Positions 1-7,618 of a stretch of DNA of 62,319 nt are shown in pieces (within the stretch, counting starts at the first letter, position 1; each line of letters opens with the position of its first letter). A program made the position numbers and the translations under genes. Location: assembly GCF_016056305.1 (NCBI RefSeq), contig NZ_JAECZC010000031.1:1-62319 (forward strand), given 5' to 3'. The notes below the pieces were generated by a model that was given only the letters and a program-made list of their open reading frames with translations, searched no databases and was not told the DNA's origin. Origin of the DNA: Amazonocrinis nigriterrae CENA67 (GTDB lineage Bacteria; Cyanobacteriota; Cyanobacteriia; Cyanobacteriales; Nostocaceae).

Positions 1-29
1 GCTCCTCTGCTCCCCATCCCCCCATCCCC

Positions 30-773
30 TCAATGGGCCTTACCTGCTCCCAAATACAGTTCACCCACTTTGGGGTCGTTCAATAATTCTTGACCAGGCC
101 CGGACATGGCGTCGCGTCCAGATTCTAGTACATAGCCGCGATGAGCCATTTCTAAGGCTTTACGAGCATTTTGTTCTACCAGGATAATTGCTGTACCTTC
201 CTGGTTAATTTGTTTAATTTGCTCAAACACTTGTGTAACTAGAATTGGGGATAAAGCAGCAGAAGGTTCATCCAACAGCAGCAAACTAGGTTCTAACATT
301 AAAGCTTTGCCCATCGCTAGCATTTGGCGTTCTCCTCCAGAAAGAGTACCAGCGCGTTGACGACGGCGATCGCTTAATCTAGGAAACATGGTAAATATTT
401 TATCTTTGAGGGGTTTGAGGGGAACGTCACGAACGAAAGCTCCCATTTCTAAGTTTTCTTCAACACTGAGGGAGGGAAAGACATTGGCTATTTGCGGAAC
501 ATAGCACATTCCCTTACGGACGATTTGATTTGACTTTAAGCCAGCAATATTTTCACCTTTAAAGGTAATTGTGCCTGTATGGGGGGTCAATAGCCCAAAA
601 ATAGTTTTTGCCAAGGTGGATTTACCAGCACCGTTAGGCCCAATTACTGTTACTAATTCACCTGGTTCAACCCGAAAATTCACGCCTTGCAGGATATCTA
701 CATCTTTTATATACCCAGCATGGACATTTTCAACTTCTAGTAATGGAGTAAAATTTTTTGGTGAACCTGACAT
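30..773 (-). CDS. LivF-type ABC transporter ATP-binding protein (branched-chain/neutral amino acid or urea uptake)
   Basis: This is the 247-residue nucleotide-binding subunit of an ABC importer of the branched-chain amino acid class, working on the inner face of the plasma membrane. Walker A GPNGAGKS is at residues 45-52, the ABC signature LSGGERQ at 144-150 and Walker B ending in LLLLDEP at about 164-170. The short length and the C-terminal GELYLG motif fit LivF rather than the longer LivG. In cyanobacteria this family includes NatE (neutral amino acids) and UrtE (urea). The sequence alone does not separate these, and no permease or binding-protein gene lies in the window. The next gene on the same strand starts about 260 bases upstream, beyond a repeat block, so co-transcription is not evident. 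Confidence 0.9.
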   Translation of the reverse strand: MSGSPKNFTPLLEVENVHAGYIKDVDILQGVNFRVEPGELVTVIGPNGAGKSTLAKTIFGLLTPHTGTITFKGENIAGLKSNQIVRKGMCYVPQIANVFPSLSVEENLEMGAFVRDVPLKPLKDKIFTMFPRLSDRRRQRAGTLSGGERQMLAMGKALMLEPSLLLLDEPSAALSPILVTQVFEQIKQINQEGTAIILVEQNARKALEMAHRGYVLESGRDAMSGPGQELLNDPKVGELYLGAGKAH

Positions 774-858
774 TTTTAAATTTGGTATAAATTTTAATTA
801 ACATAGCCTATGAAACTTAAAAAGAACAGGCAATCTTGAAGTGTTTCAACATAATTAC

Positions 859-995
859 TAATTCGTAATTCGTAATTCGTAATTAGAGGGTTTGAGTCCA
901 CCGCTAAAATTTCAATTTAGCGGTCTTGAATTAGTTGGGGATTCAAACCCCAACTAATTCAATTACGAATTACGAGTTATCAATTACGAATTATT
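859..995. repeat. Composite palindromic repeat with two nested hairpins
   Basis: Tandem TAATTCG units at 859-884 are mirrored by AATTACGAATTACGA-type units at 961-995. Between them are two near-perfect hairpins: CCGCTAAA...TTTAGCGG (901-923) and GAATTAGTTGGGG...CCCCAACTAATTC (928-960). The block fills the gap between the ferredoxin and ABC genes. It looks like an interspersed foldable repeat of the kind common in Nostoc. It might also terminate transcription of the ferredoxin gene. Confidence 0.7.
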
Positions 996-1032
996 TCAAA
1001 TGCCTGTTCCCCAGCTGATTTTAGCTGAAAAA

Positions 1033-1260
1033 TCATTCCGGTGTTTTTTGCAAATCGGGTCTTTCTTCTGGAATGATCGCACCTTCTACAGGGCAAACTT
1101 GGAGACAGATGCCACAATCAATGCAGGTAGCAAAATCAATCCAGTACCAATCAGTCCCCTTAACATTTTTACCTGGGCCGTCATGAATACAAGCTACTGG
1201 ACAGGCACCTACGCAGTCAGCAACGCCTTCACAAACATCAGTAACAATAGTGTGTGGCAT
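1033..1260 (-). CDS. Small bacterial-type 4Fe-4S ferredoxin
   Basis: A 75-residue soluble electron carrier. The second cluster motif is canonical, CIDCGICLQVCPVEGA at about residues 46-61 (CxxCxxCxxxCP). The N-terminal cysteine set (CEGVADCVGACPVAC) is spaced differently, so one 4Fe-4S plus a second, possibly 3Fe-4S-like, cluster is possible. The protein has no signal peptide and no fusion. Its redox partner is unknown; hisZ upstream and the ABC gene downstream give no hint. This compact ferredoxin is widespread in cyanobacteria. The assignment is firm, the physiological role is not. Confidence 0.9.
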   Translation of the reverse strand: MPHTIVTDVCEGVADCVGACPVACIHDGPGKNVKGTDWYWIDFATCIDCGICLQVCPVEGAIIPEERPDLQKTPE

Positions 1261-1323
1261 TTTTCCGATTCCCTCTCTTCTAAGTCAGCTGTTTCTAGCG
1301 TAGCAGGGGACTGGGTACTGGGG

Positions 1324-1447
1324 ATTGGGGAGTTAGGAGTTAGGAGTTAGGAGTTAGGAGTGAGGAGTTAGGAGTTAGGAGTGAGGAGTTAGGAGTTATT
1401 TCTTCCTCATCCCCCCATCTCCCCTGCTCCCCTGCTCCCCTGCCCCT
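1324..1447. repeat. Heptamer-type tandem repeat plus C-rich tract
   Basis: GAGTTAG/GAGTGAG heptamers repeat about ten times (1327-1396). TATTTCTTCC and a CCCC-rich tract follow (1397-1447). Read on the minus strand it is the two-part module seen elsewhere in the window: a G-rich tract, then GAAATAACT, then CTCCTAA repeats. It separates hisZ from the ferredoxin gene. Confidence 0.85.
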
Positions 1448-1453
1448 AACTGG

Positions 1454-2668
1454 CTACCAACGCAATGTCTCAATTGTCGGTGAACCGTCAGCTTTAATCC
1501 AGGCGATTTGGGCAATATTGCGATCGCGTGCATATTGGCGAATGGCTTGGGCATCCCTACCGCCTAAATCCATTTCCACCCTTACCAAATAAGTTGAATC
1601 TCGTAGTTTTTGCGCGTAGGCAAAGGCAGCAGCTTCAGCAGTTGCAGCTTCTGGTACTACCAACCAGTTGCTAGCTGGAGTTGTCTGTGGTAATTGCTGA
1701 GTAGGTAAAAGAACTTGGTATAAATCTTCAATATTGAGTACAAAACCAATCCCAGGGATGTTTTGTTTTTGGGGGTGATATAGTCGCAGAAGTTGGTCGT
1801 AGCGACCGCCCCGCCCTAAAACTCTCGCTTGGGAGCCAGTATCACTGACAACTTCAAAGACAATACCGGTGTAATAATCTATGGTTTGGATGAGACTGAG
1901 GTCGAGAATTACAGGGAATTCCCCTTTGGATTCTAATAACTCTACCAGAGATTTGAGGTTATTTACTGCTTCTTGTTGTTCTGCGTCTAGATTGAGGCTG
2001 CTGACTTTTTGCAACACATCTGCACTTTTGCCGCGCAGATCTAGCATGATTCTGGCGCGATCGCGTAGTTCGTCGCTTAAAGGCAGAGTATCTATGGTGA
2101 TGCGGTCGAGATGAGCGATCGCACTGCGGACTTGAGCTTGTAAATCAGTGGGAAAGGCATCAAGAAGCGATCGGGTGATTCCCGCTTCGCCTAAAATTAA
2201 ATGCCAGCCCTGTAAACCCAATGCTGACAAGCAATTGCCCACCAACAACAACACTTCTGCATTTGCCAGTAATCCGCCTACACCCAACAACTCAACCCCA
2301 GCTTGATAAAATTCTTGCTGAGAATTGTGCCTGTTTTCCCAAGTGCGACGAAATACGTTGGCATTGTAGTACAGTCGTTGGGGATAACTCGCATCTGCCA
2401 TGCGAGTTGCAACCGCACGAGCAATAGAGGCTGTCAATTCTGGACGCAGCCCTAACTCTTCATCTGCGCCATTTTGCAATTGAATTACCATCTGGCGCTG
2501 AATTGCTTCTCCCGCCATCAGCGTATCCATCCGCTCTAGTGTCGAGGTGATAATCCTGTGATATCCCCAACGGTGAAACACCTGCTCTAATCTATCTTCA
2601 ATCCAGCGTTTTTGAGCTACATCTAAGGGCAATAAATCCCTGGCTCCCGCTGCTGGTTGATAAACCAT
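1454..2668 (-). CDS. hisZ: ATP phosphoribosyltransferase regulatory subunit HisZ
   Basis: A 404-residue HisRS-like protein without tRNA-ligase function. It pairs with short-form HisG in the first step of histidine synthesis. The class II synthetase core shows motif 2-like sequence near residues 76-90 (LRPELTASIARA) and a LGRGGRYDQLL segment near 280-290. The HisRS anticodon-binding domain is absent; the C-terminal ~80 residues are a divergent domain (LVVPEAATAEAA...). The length matches cyanobacterial HisZ. The start ATG follows GGATTTAA, a usable ribosome-binding context. No hisG is present in the window. A true HisRS is less likely because its C-terminal domain is missing. Confidence 0.88.
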   Translation of the reverse strand: MVYQPAAGARDLLPLDVAQKRWIEDRLEQVFHRWGYHRIITSTLERMDTLMAGEAIQRQMVIQLQNGADEELGLRPELTASIARAVATRMADASYPQRLYYNANVFRRTWENRHNSQQEFYQAGVELLGVGGLLANAEVLLLVGNCLSALGLQGWHLILGEAGITRSLLDAFPTDLQAQVRSAIAHLDRITIDTLPLSDELRDRARIMLDLRGKSADVLQKVSSLNLDAEQQEAVNNLKSLVELLESKGEFPVILDLSLIQTIDYYTGIVFEVVSDTGSQARVLGRGGRYDQLLRLYHPQKQNIPGIGFVLNIEDLYQVLLPTQQLPQTTPASNWLVVPEAATAEAAAFAYAQKLRDSTYLVRVEMDLGGRDAQAIRQYARDRNIAQIAWIKADGSPTIETLRW

Positions 2669-2754
2669 TAAATCCTCCGTTAAATTAATCCCACCAACTC
2701 ATACTAATTTCAAAGGGACTACTAGTCTGCCAACCCAAAATTGCTGGGTGAAGG

Positions 2755-2862
2755 CAAGCAGAGGGTGCAGGGGTGCAGGGGTGCAGGGGGGATGAGGGGG
2801 AGAATAAGTAAACTAATACCCCATGCCCAATTCCCCATTCCCAATGCCCAATTCCCTTTTAC
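2755..2862. repeat. Two-part G-rich/C-rich tandem repeat
   Basis: GGGTGCAG units and a GGGGGATGAGGGGGA tract (about 2765-2803) are followed by GAATAAGTAAACTAA and then CCCATGCCCAATTCCC-type units (2818-2859). It lies between hisZ and the J-domain gene. It has the same architecture as the blocks near 14.5, 19.1 and 42.1 kb. Confidence 0.75.
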
Positions 2863-2865
2863 TGA

Positions 2866-3816
2866 CTATTTTTTCTTACCACCAAACAAACCACCAAACA
2901 ATCCGCCACCCCCAGGCTTATCTGGTTGCTTAGTTCCACTACTATGAGGTGAAGTCACTTTAGCAGTAGTTGATTGTTGCCCCAAAGCCTTTTCTATTTT
3001 AGGTTTCCATGCCAACGCTGCTTCGTCGTTAGGGTCTAATTTGAGCGCGTTATCAAAGTGAATTTTCGCCATTTTCAACTGATTCTGCTTTAAATACACC
3101 ACTGCCATCAGACTATGACAGCGACTACTTTTAGGTTCTAGTTTCAAAGCATCCTGCAATTCTACTTTGGCCTGGGCAAATTGATTTTTATCAATCAAAG
3201 TTTGAGCGCGACGGAGATATTGTTCGACTACTGAATCTTCTTTTGCTGGCACCGGTGGGGGTGGGGGTGCTGCTGTATTTGGCTTTGATGTATTGGAGTT
3301 GACTGGGGCTTTGGCAGTTGGTGGTGCTGCAAGAGCTTTGCCAGCATTTTGCATCAAGTAAACTAAATTCAACTCGCTGATTTGGGCAATGATTTGAATT
3401 GATTGCAGCAACGAATTGTATTGTGTTTCAGCAATTTTGGCGATCGCAGTTTTATAGAGATGATCGCTATTTGGGGCAGCAGCTAGCTGTTTAGCTAAAT
3501 CAGTAGTCAATTCCACCGAATTAGATTCTTGTACCAGACGCTTGCCCATTTGAGACAAAACTATGATGTATTCTGCGCGAGTGCGTTCAGCAGTTAGTTT
3601 TTCGTAAGCTGGGTTAACCAACTTTGACAACAATTCGCTCGCTAGCTGCTTTTCTGAAGCAGTTGTGATAGCAGTGCTATCAGGATGCAAGCGGCGAGCG
3701 ATTTGAAGATACCGTTTACGTATATCTTTCACATCCGCATCAACTGGAACGCACAAAATTGCGTGATGGTCTATGAAATCATATTTAAACAATCCACGAT
3801 CTATTTTTAATGACAT
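2866..3816 (-). CDS. J-domain protein with C-terminal TPR repeats
   Basis: A 316-residue DnaJ-type co-chaperone-like protein. The N-terminal J domain (residues ~10-70) keeps the HPD tripeptide within RRLHPDS (~43-49), the motif that stimulates DnaK ATPase. A helical middle part leads to a Pro-rich linker (APPPPPVPA, ~188-196). Two or three TPR units follow (~200-285). The tail is Gly/Lys-rich (GGGLFGGLFGGKKK). The G/F and zinc-finger regions of classical DnaJ are absent, so this is a type III J protein. TPRs suggest client or partner binding. The start ATG is preceded by CAAAGGAGGC (plus-strand view), whose complement gives a good context. Confidence 0.85.
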   Translation of the reverse strand: MSLKIDRGLFKYDFIDHHAILCVPVDADVKDIRKRYLQIARRLHPDSTAITTASEKQLASELLSKLVNPAYEKLTAERTRAEYIIVLSQMGKRLVQESNSVELTTDLAKQLAAAPNSDHLYKTAIAKIAETQYNSLLQSIQIIAQISELNLVYLMQNAGKALAAPPTAKAPVNSNTSKPNTAAPPPPPVPAKEDSVVEQYLRRAQTLIDKNQFAQAKVELQDALKLEPKSSRCHSLMAVVYLKQNQLKMAKIHFDNALKLDPNDEAALAWKPKIEKALGQQSTTAKVTSPHSSGTKQPDKPGGGGLFGGLFGGKKK

Positions 3817-3897
3817 AAAGCGGTTTGCACCAAAGGAGGCGTTAGATTTGTTCTAGTTTACTTCGCCCAATCAGCAATCCGGCAGTAGCAAATTTTC

Positions 3898-4006
3898 GGG
3901 AGTCAGAAGTCAATTGTCAGTAGTCAGTAGTCAGTAGTTAGCTGTCAGTAGTAAAAAATGCTCTCCCCTTCTCCCCCGCCCCCCTGCACCTCTGCTCCCT
4001 ATTCAC
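3898..4006. repeat. GTCAGTA tandem repeats and C-rich tract
   Basis: GTCAGTA units at 3905-3945 are followed by a CTCCCC/CCCCTGC-rich run (3960-3998). The block lies between the J-domain and inositol monophosphatase genes. No coding potential is seen. Confidence 0.75.
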
Positions 4007-4819
4007 TCATCTCCATGCCGACAGGGGAGGAACTTGTTGTAGTTCACGACTCAGGCTGTCATGTAGATAACCGTTAGTAGCTAAAATTCTACCAGTTTCA
4101 ATTTTGAAGGGAGTGCCATCGTAGGCAGTGATTTTACCACCTGCTTCTTGTAATAAAATTACACCAGCGACAACATCCCAAGGAGAAAGCCCTCGTTCCC
4201 AATAGCCATCGACACGCCCACAAGCAACACACGCCAAATCCAGCGATGCTGAACCGCTGCGTCTGACTCCTTGGGTGAGATGGGTGAGGTGGCAAAATTC
4301 GGCATAGTTGTTGTCAGAGGTTTCGCGGCGATCATAGGCAAAACCTGTTACTAAAAGACTTTTACTCAGTTCCGCAGTTTGCGAAACTTGAATGGGGCGG
4401 CGATCGCGTGTTGCTCCCAAACCAGCAGCAGCACGGAATAATTCATCGTGGAAAGGGTCATAAATTACGCCAACTTGCGGAACGCCGTTAATTAACAACC
4501 CAATAGAAACCGCAAAAGCTGGGTATTGGTGGGCGTAGTTAGTTGTGCCATCTAAAGGATCAATCGCCCAGAGATACTCATTATCTTGATTGCCTAATTT
4601 CCCTGACTCTTCAGCAAGGATAGAGTGCTGGGGAAAATGACGACGCAAAACTTCTAAAATTACTGCTTCCGAAGCTTTATCCGCAGCCGTGACTAGATCA
4701 CCAGGGCGTCCCTTTTCAGTCACAGCATCTTCTAATTTACCCAAATAACCATTTAACACCGCACCCGCAGCTAGCGCCGCTTCCGTGGCAATATCCAGAA
4801 AAATTTGTAGTTGAGTCAT
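4007..4819 (-). CDS. Inositol monophosphatase family protein (SuhB/IMPase fold)
   Basis: A 270-residue Mg-dependent sugar or inositol phosphatase. The three metal-binding motifs are present: EES (~70-72), WAIDPLDGTTNYAH (~84-97) and WDVVAGVILLQEAGG (~214-228). Together they define the FIG/IMPase superfamily. Substrates in this family include myo-inositol-1-phosphate, histidinol phosphate, fructose-1,6-bisphosphate and PAP. Cyanobacterial members of this length are usually annotated inositol-1-monophosphatase, but some family members act as histidinol-phosphatase. hisZ lies 1.3 kb away, which is suggestive only. The protein is cytosolic and has no signal peptide. Confidence 0.9.
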   Translation of the reverse strand: MTQLQIFLDIATEAALAAGAVLNGYLGKLEDAVTEKGRPGDLVTAADKASEAVILEVLRRHFPQHSILAEESGKLGNQDNEYLWAIDPLDGTTNYAHQYPAFAVSIGLLINGVPQVGVIYDPFHDELFRAAAGLGATRDRRPIQVSQTAELSKSLLVTGFAYDRRETSDNNYAEFCHLTHLTQGVRRSGSASLDLACVACGRVDGYWERGLSPWDVVAGVILLQEAGGKITAYDGTPFKIETGRILATNGYLHDSLSRELQQVPPLSAWR

Positions 4820-4927
4820 GAGTCAATGGTCAGTGGTCAGTGGTCAGTAGTCAATAGTCAGTGGTCAGCGGTCATTAGTCAATACTTGCCAGAAAACAAC
4901 TGACAACTAACAACTAACAACTAACAA
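4820..4927. repeat. GTCAGTG / CAACTAA tandem repeats
   Basis: GTCAGTG/GTCAATA units at 4822-4878 are followed by ACAACTAACAACTAA units at 4903-4930. The two halves are roughly complementary, so the transcript could fold. The block is intergenic between the nuclease and the IMPase gene. Confidence 0.8.
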
Positions 4928-5524
4928 CTACCGATTCAACCGACGAAACTCAGTAGGAGTCATACGCATCGGTTTTTCTGGATTCCAAATACCTTGACCC
5001 ATGATTCTAGCCCATTGTTGGGCACGTTCTAAGCGCTGGTCATACTTATGATTAGGCGATCGCCCTACAAACAAAGCATACCCTTGTTTGACAATTTGTT
5101 CATTCAGCAACTTTTTATCTTTCCACACATAAGCCAAAGTCCGCCCAATTTTGTCTTTTGCCTCAATATCAAACTCCAGCATTACAGTTTTTTCTGCACC
5201 GCCAATCAAATTTTCTAACTGTTGTTTTGCCTCATCTCCCCAAGGACGCTGACGCAGATCTGGTGCATCAACACCAATCAACCGCACTTGGGATATCAAA
5301 TTTGGTTGTTCAGCCATACCTAGCACTTCCAAACTTTGCCCACTCACCACCCGCGCCACCTTCACCTGCGCCTGATTACTTTCCGGCTTACCTTTAGCTT
5401 GACAACTCACCAACAGCAAAAGACAAGCCAAAACCGCAATTCTTCGCAACCAAACACTAATACGCACCGCCAGAGTAGTTTTTGCGCCTTTGCGCCTTTG
5501 CGTGAAACAAAACTTAATCCTCAT
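4928..5524 (-). CDS. Staphylococcal-nuclease-like (thermonuclease family) lipoprotein
   Basis: A secreted Ca-dependent nuclease-type protein with an SNase fold at residues ~55-185: RVVSGQSLEVLG, VRLIGVDAPDLRQRPWGDEAK, then GRTLAYVW. The arginine of VRLIGVDAP and the downstream Glu/Arg region match the SNase active-site layout. A signal sequence ends in LLLLVSC, a lipobox, so the mature protein is probably membrane-anchored. The first ~19 residues from the ATG (FTQRRKGAKT) are encoded by a short repeat rich in TTTGCGCC. The native start may be GTG at 5467, giving VRISVWLRRIAVLACLLLL. The ATG version overlaps the ferredoxin gene by 11 bases, so the two genes may be co-transcribed. Confidence 0.85.
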   Translation of the reverse strand: MRIKFCFTQRRKGAKTTLAVRISVWLRRIAVLACLLLLVSCQAKGKPESNQAQVKVARVVSGQSLEVLGMAEQPNLISQVRLIGVDAPDLRQRPWGDEAKQQLENLIGGAEKTVMLEFDIEAKDKIGRTLAYVWKDKKLLNEQIVKQGYALFVGRSPNHKYDQRLERAQQWARIMGQGIWNPEKPMRMTPTEFRRLNR

Positions 5525-5882
5525 CTAAAGGTAAACCCGCCTTAACTCTCCCCCTAGCAAAATAGCGTCCGAACTGGAGTTCATAGACTTCATCTTCATC
5601 TTGCGTTTCCACCTCCAAGTCAGAACGGGGATAACTCACACACAGCAAAGCATAACCTTGGCGGCGCAACTCTGGCGACAATCCGATCGCTTCTGGTTGG
5701 TAAATATCTCCCGACAACACCCGCACAGCGCAAGTGGTGCAAGCCCCATTCCGGCAAGAAAAAGGCAATTCTACCCCTTCTCTTTCACCACTGTGCAGGA
5801 TGTAGCGGTCTTCTGGTACTTGCAGGGTGTATTCTTTGCCAGTGGCGCGATCGCGAACTTTAATTGTGTATGTACGGGACAT
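5514..5882 (-). CDS. 2Fe-2S ferredoxin with C-terminal extension (FdC2-like)
   Basis: A 122-residue plant-type 2Fe-2S ferredoxin. The cluster loop is CRNGACTTC (~43-51), and the fourth ligand lies in ALLCVSYP (~78-85). The spacing CxxxxCxxC is typical, except that the first loop lacks one residue type usually seen in photosynthetic PetF (SCRAGAC). After the standard fold it continues with EVYELQFGRYFARG, which I remember from the plant and cyanobacterial FdC2 group of extended ferredoxins. It is therefore probably a specialised electron carrier, not the main photosynthetic ferredoxin. Its stop overlaps the start of the nuclease gene. Confidence 0.88.
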   Translation of the reverse strand: MSRTYTIKVRDRATGKEYTLQVPEDRYILHSGEREGVELPFSCRNGACTTCAVRVLSGDIYQPEAIGLSPELRRQGYALLCVSYPRSDLEVETQDEDEVYELQFGRYFARGRVKAGLPLDED

Positions 5883-5987
5883 CTTGATTTAGGTTTTAGG
5901 ATGGGACTTTCAGATTAAATCTAAAATATCTTTTTTTATCTTTGCATTTTCTGGAATTTTAGACTAATATAGTAAATCGTGACATCT

Positions 5988-6074
5988 GGAGAGATGGCCG
6001 AGTGGTTGAAGGCGCAGCACTGGAAATGCTGTTTGGGGGCAACTTCAACGAGGGTTCGAATCCCTCTCTCTCCG
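5988..6074 (+). tRNA. tRNA-Ser(GGA)
   Basis: An 87-nt class II tRNA. The acceptor GGAGAGA (5988-5994) pairs with TCTCTCC (6067-6073), with discriminator G. The anticodon loop is CTGGAAA, giving anticodon GGA. The variable arm is long (TTTGGGGGCAACTTCAAC region). The T loop is GGTTCGAATCC. CCA is not encoded. It decodes UCC/UCU serine codons. Confidence 0.96.
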
Positions 6075-6213
6075 TTCTCAACTATAGTTTACACAATGGT
6101 TTGGGTTGTGATTGTACTCAGCTGACAAACTGATTTTGATTAATAATTTTGTCAAAATTGGTTGAATTGCTGGTTGAAGGCGATCGCATTTCAATTAAAT
6201 TAAATACCAATCT

Positions 6214-6242
6214 TGTAGGGTGGGCATTTTGCCCGCCCTATT
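6214..6242. terminator. Hairpin (possible terminator) between tRNA-Ser and a minus-strand gene
   Basis: TAGGGTGGGCA (6216-6226) is complementary to TGCCCGCCCTA (6230-6240). The plus side ends in TATTTATT. It could end transcription of either convergent gene. The same GGTGGGC/GCCC hairpin type is a frequent cyanobacterial repeat. Confidence 0.5.
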
Positions 6243-6244
6243 TA

Positions 6245-6620
6245 TTACTTATTCAACAAGTCAATGAGTTGTTCAAGTAGCAACTTAGCCTTATACAAAT
6301 TCATCAACTGTGATTGCTTATAACGCTCAGGGTAGCTCATATTACGCCCTTCCATTGTGATGCGAATTAAAGCCGATTGCTCGTCTGTGGGTACTCCCAT
6401 TTCATCTAGTGCGGAACCAAAGCACTGAAAGTTCGCAAAACTAGGAGACTTTAAACCCCTGTTTTCCTTCATCTGTTGAAGTGCCAAGTATGGAAACGCC
6501 AACAGGGATGTTATGTACGACGTTTTGTAACCTGGATTACCAGTTGGCTTGATGCCATCTACGGCACAAGTCACGCAATTCCGTGAGCGTTTTGATTTCT
6601 AGTTCAGAACGCGTAAACAT
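6245..6620 (-). pseudogene. Conserved cyanobacterial hypothetical protein, apparently frameshifted
   Basis: Two overlapping frames look like one gene. From ATG at 6618-6620, preceded by AGAGG, the first frame reads MFTRSELEIKTLTELRDLC and runs into a stop about 27 codons in. From about 6566 a second frame reads GIKPTGNPGYKTSYITSLL and continues for roughly 105 residues to the stop at 6245. I remember cyanobacterial paralogues in which ELR(D/A)LC..YGIKPTGNPGYK is continuous, so a one-base loss or two-base gain near 6562-6568 is the likely lesion. Function is unknown. The family is short (~125 residues) with a helical C-terminus. A programmed shift or sequencing error cannot be excluded. Confidence 0.65.
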
Positions 6621-6749
6621 ACAATAGAATTACCTCTTGATAAAAGTGGTATCGGTGGGTAACAACTTTTCCAGGGTTAAGACCCACCGATAGAAAAATT
6701 TTATTCCTCTGTTAACAGAAGAATCAAGCTATATACATAGTTCTCAACA

Positions 6750-6944
6750 ATGCCTAACCCCAAGGGTAATCCACAAAACTTTGAACCAATTAAATCAACT
6801 AGAGACGAACAGTTGACCGAGCAATTAAACTTTCGAGTCACCAAGACCATGAAAGACGAGGTAAAAGCACAAGATGACCCCCCTGAATTTTGCCGTCAAG
6901 CAATCCAGAAAGCACTAGATGAAAAAAAGGGCAAAGATAAATAG
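6750..6944 (+). CDS. Small hypothetical protein, possible ribbon-helix-helix type (intact copy)
   Basis: A 64-residue charged protein: a Pro/Asn-rich N-terminus (MPNPKGNPQNF), then a predicted strand LNFRVT (~27-32), then helical MKDEVKA...EFCRQAIQKALDEKK. A strand followed by two helices recalls ribbon-helix-helix DNA-binding proteins, but this is inference. A second copy lies 437 bases downstream with a nonsense codon (7187-7381), and the 3' flank is duplicated as well. The ATG follows TTCTCAACA in both copies. No partner gene is evident. Confidence 0.6.
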   Translation: MPNPKGNPQNFEPIKSTRDEQLTEQLNFRVTKTMKDEVKAQDDPPEFCRQAIQKALDEKKGKDK

Positions 6945-6993
6945 CCGTCATCAGCTACGCAGTGAAAACCCTTTTTCTCTCTGTGTCTTTGTG

Positions 6994-7037
6994 ACGCCAG
7001 TTGCTTCAAGTCGGCAAAGCCGCCCAACGCACTGGCT
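6994..7037. repeat. Small foldable repeat element within a GTCTTTGTG tandem repeat
   Basis: ACGCCAGTTGC...GCACTGGCT has near-complementary ends (GCCAGT/ACTGGC). It is flanked on both sides by GTCTTTGTG (6985-6993 and 7039-7047). Another copy, in the opposite orientation, is at 57597-57687. It resembles the small dispersed repeats known in Nostoc. Confidence 0.65.
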
Positions 7038-7186
7038 TGTCTTTGTGGTTTAGTATCTTCACCACCAAGGCACAAAGACACCAAGCATAATTTGCTTTCT
7101 AATTTCTCTGTGTTCTCTGTGCCTCTGTGGTTCGATAAGAAAACTAATTTTCACAGCCTAAGACACTATATTTACTTTTCTCAACA

Positions 7187-7381
7187 ATGCCTAATCCTAA
7201 AGGGAATCCACAGAACTTACAACCAGCACCATCAGATAGAGAGATTAAATTAACTGAATAATTAAACTTTCGAGTCACTAAGGAAATGAAAGACGAGGTG
7301 AAAGCACAAGATGATCCCCCTGAATTTTGCCGTCAAGCAATTCAGAAAGCACTAGATGAAAAAAAGGGCAAAGATAAATAG
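7187..7381 (+). pseudogene. Duplicated copy of the 6750-6944 gene with a premature stop
   Basis: This copy aligns codon for codon with 6750-6944 and has the same 65-codon length. At codon 25 the CAA (Gln) of the intact copy is TAA. The N-terminal region differs at several codons (QPAPSDREIKLTE). The C-terminal half, from LNFRVTK onward, is nearly identical at the protein level, which implies recent duplication or gene conversion. The downstream AAATAGCCGTCATCA...ACGCAGTGAAAA flank is duplicated too. Re-initiation at the internal ATG near 7285 is possible but would give only ~32 residues. Confidence 0.8.
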
Positions 7382-7618
7382 CCGTCATCAACTACGCAGT
7401 GAAAATCCTTTTTCTCTTTGTGTCTCAGTGTCTTTTGTGGTTTAAAATTTTTTACCACTTTTACCACCAAGGCACAAAGACACAAAGTATTTTTAAGGCA
7501 GCAACCTTCGGCAAAACTGGGGCTGAAACTTGTCAAGAGTACGGAAATCAACTTTGATAAAGTCTAAAATATAAAATTAAAGCAAATTTGAGCGTTTTAA
7601 CGTAAATAAGCAAGCAAA
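7382..7618. repeat. MITE-like inverted repeat upstream of the caspase gene
   Basis: TTTGTGTCTCAGTGTCTTTTGTGGT (about 7419-7443) is roughly complementary to ACCACCAAGGCACAAAGACACAAAG (about 7462-7486), giving a foldable repeat. The same arms occur at 57540-57694 and in part near 7041-7083. The rest (7487-7618) is AT-rich and probably carries the caspase gene promoter. Confidence 0.6.

Noticed and set aside
890-960. tRNA-like hairpins near 0.9 kb
   Set aside because: Two hairpins but no cloverleaf, anticodon loop or T-loop; an interspersed palindrome fits better.
1000-1350. Plus-strand frame opposite the ferredoxin
   Set aside because: Antisense shadow of the ferredoxin gene and repeats.
7382-7560. 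Minus-strand frames over the repeats before the caspase gene
   Set aside because: Built from repeat sequence (CTTTGTGTC...) and with no conserved residues.
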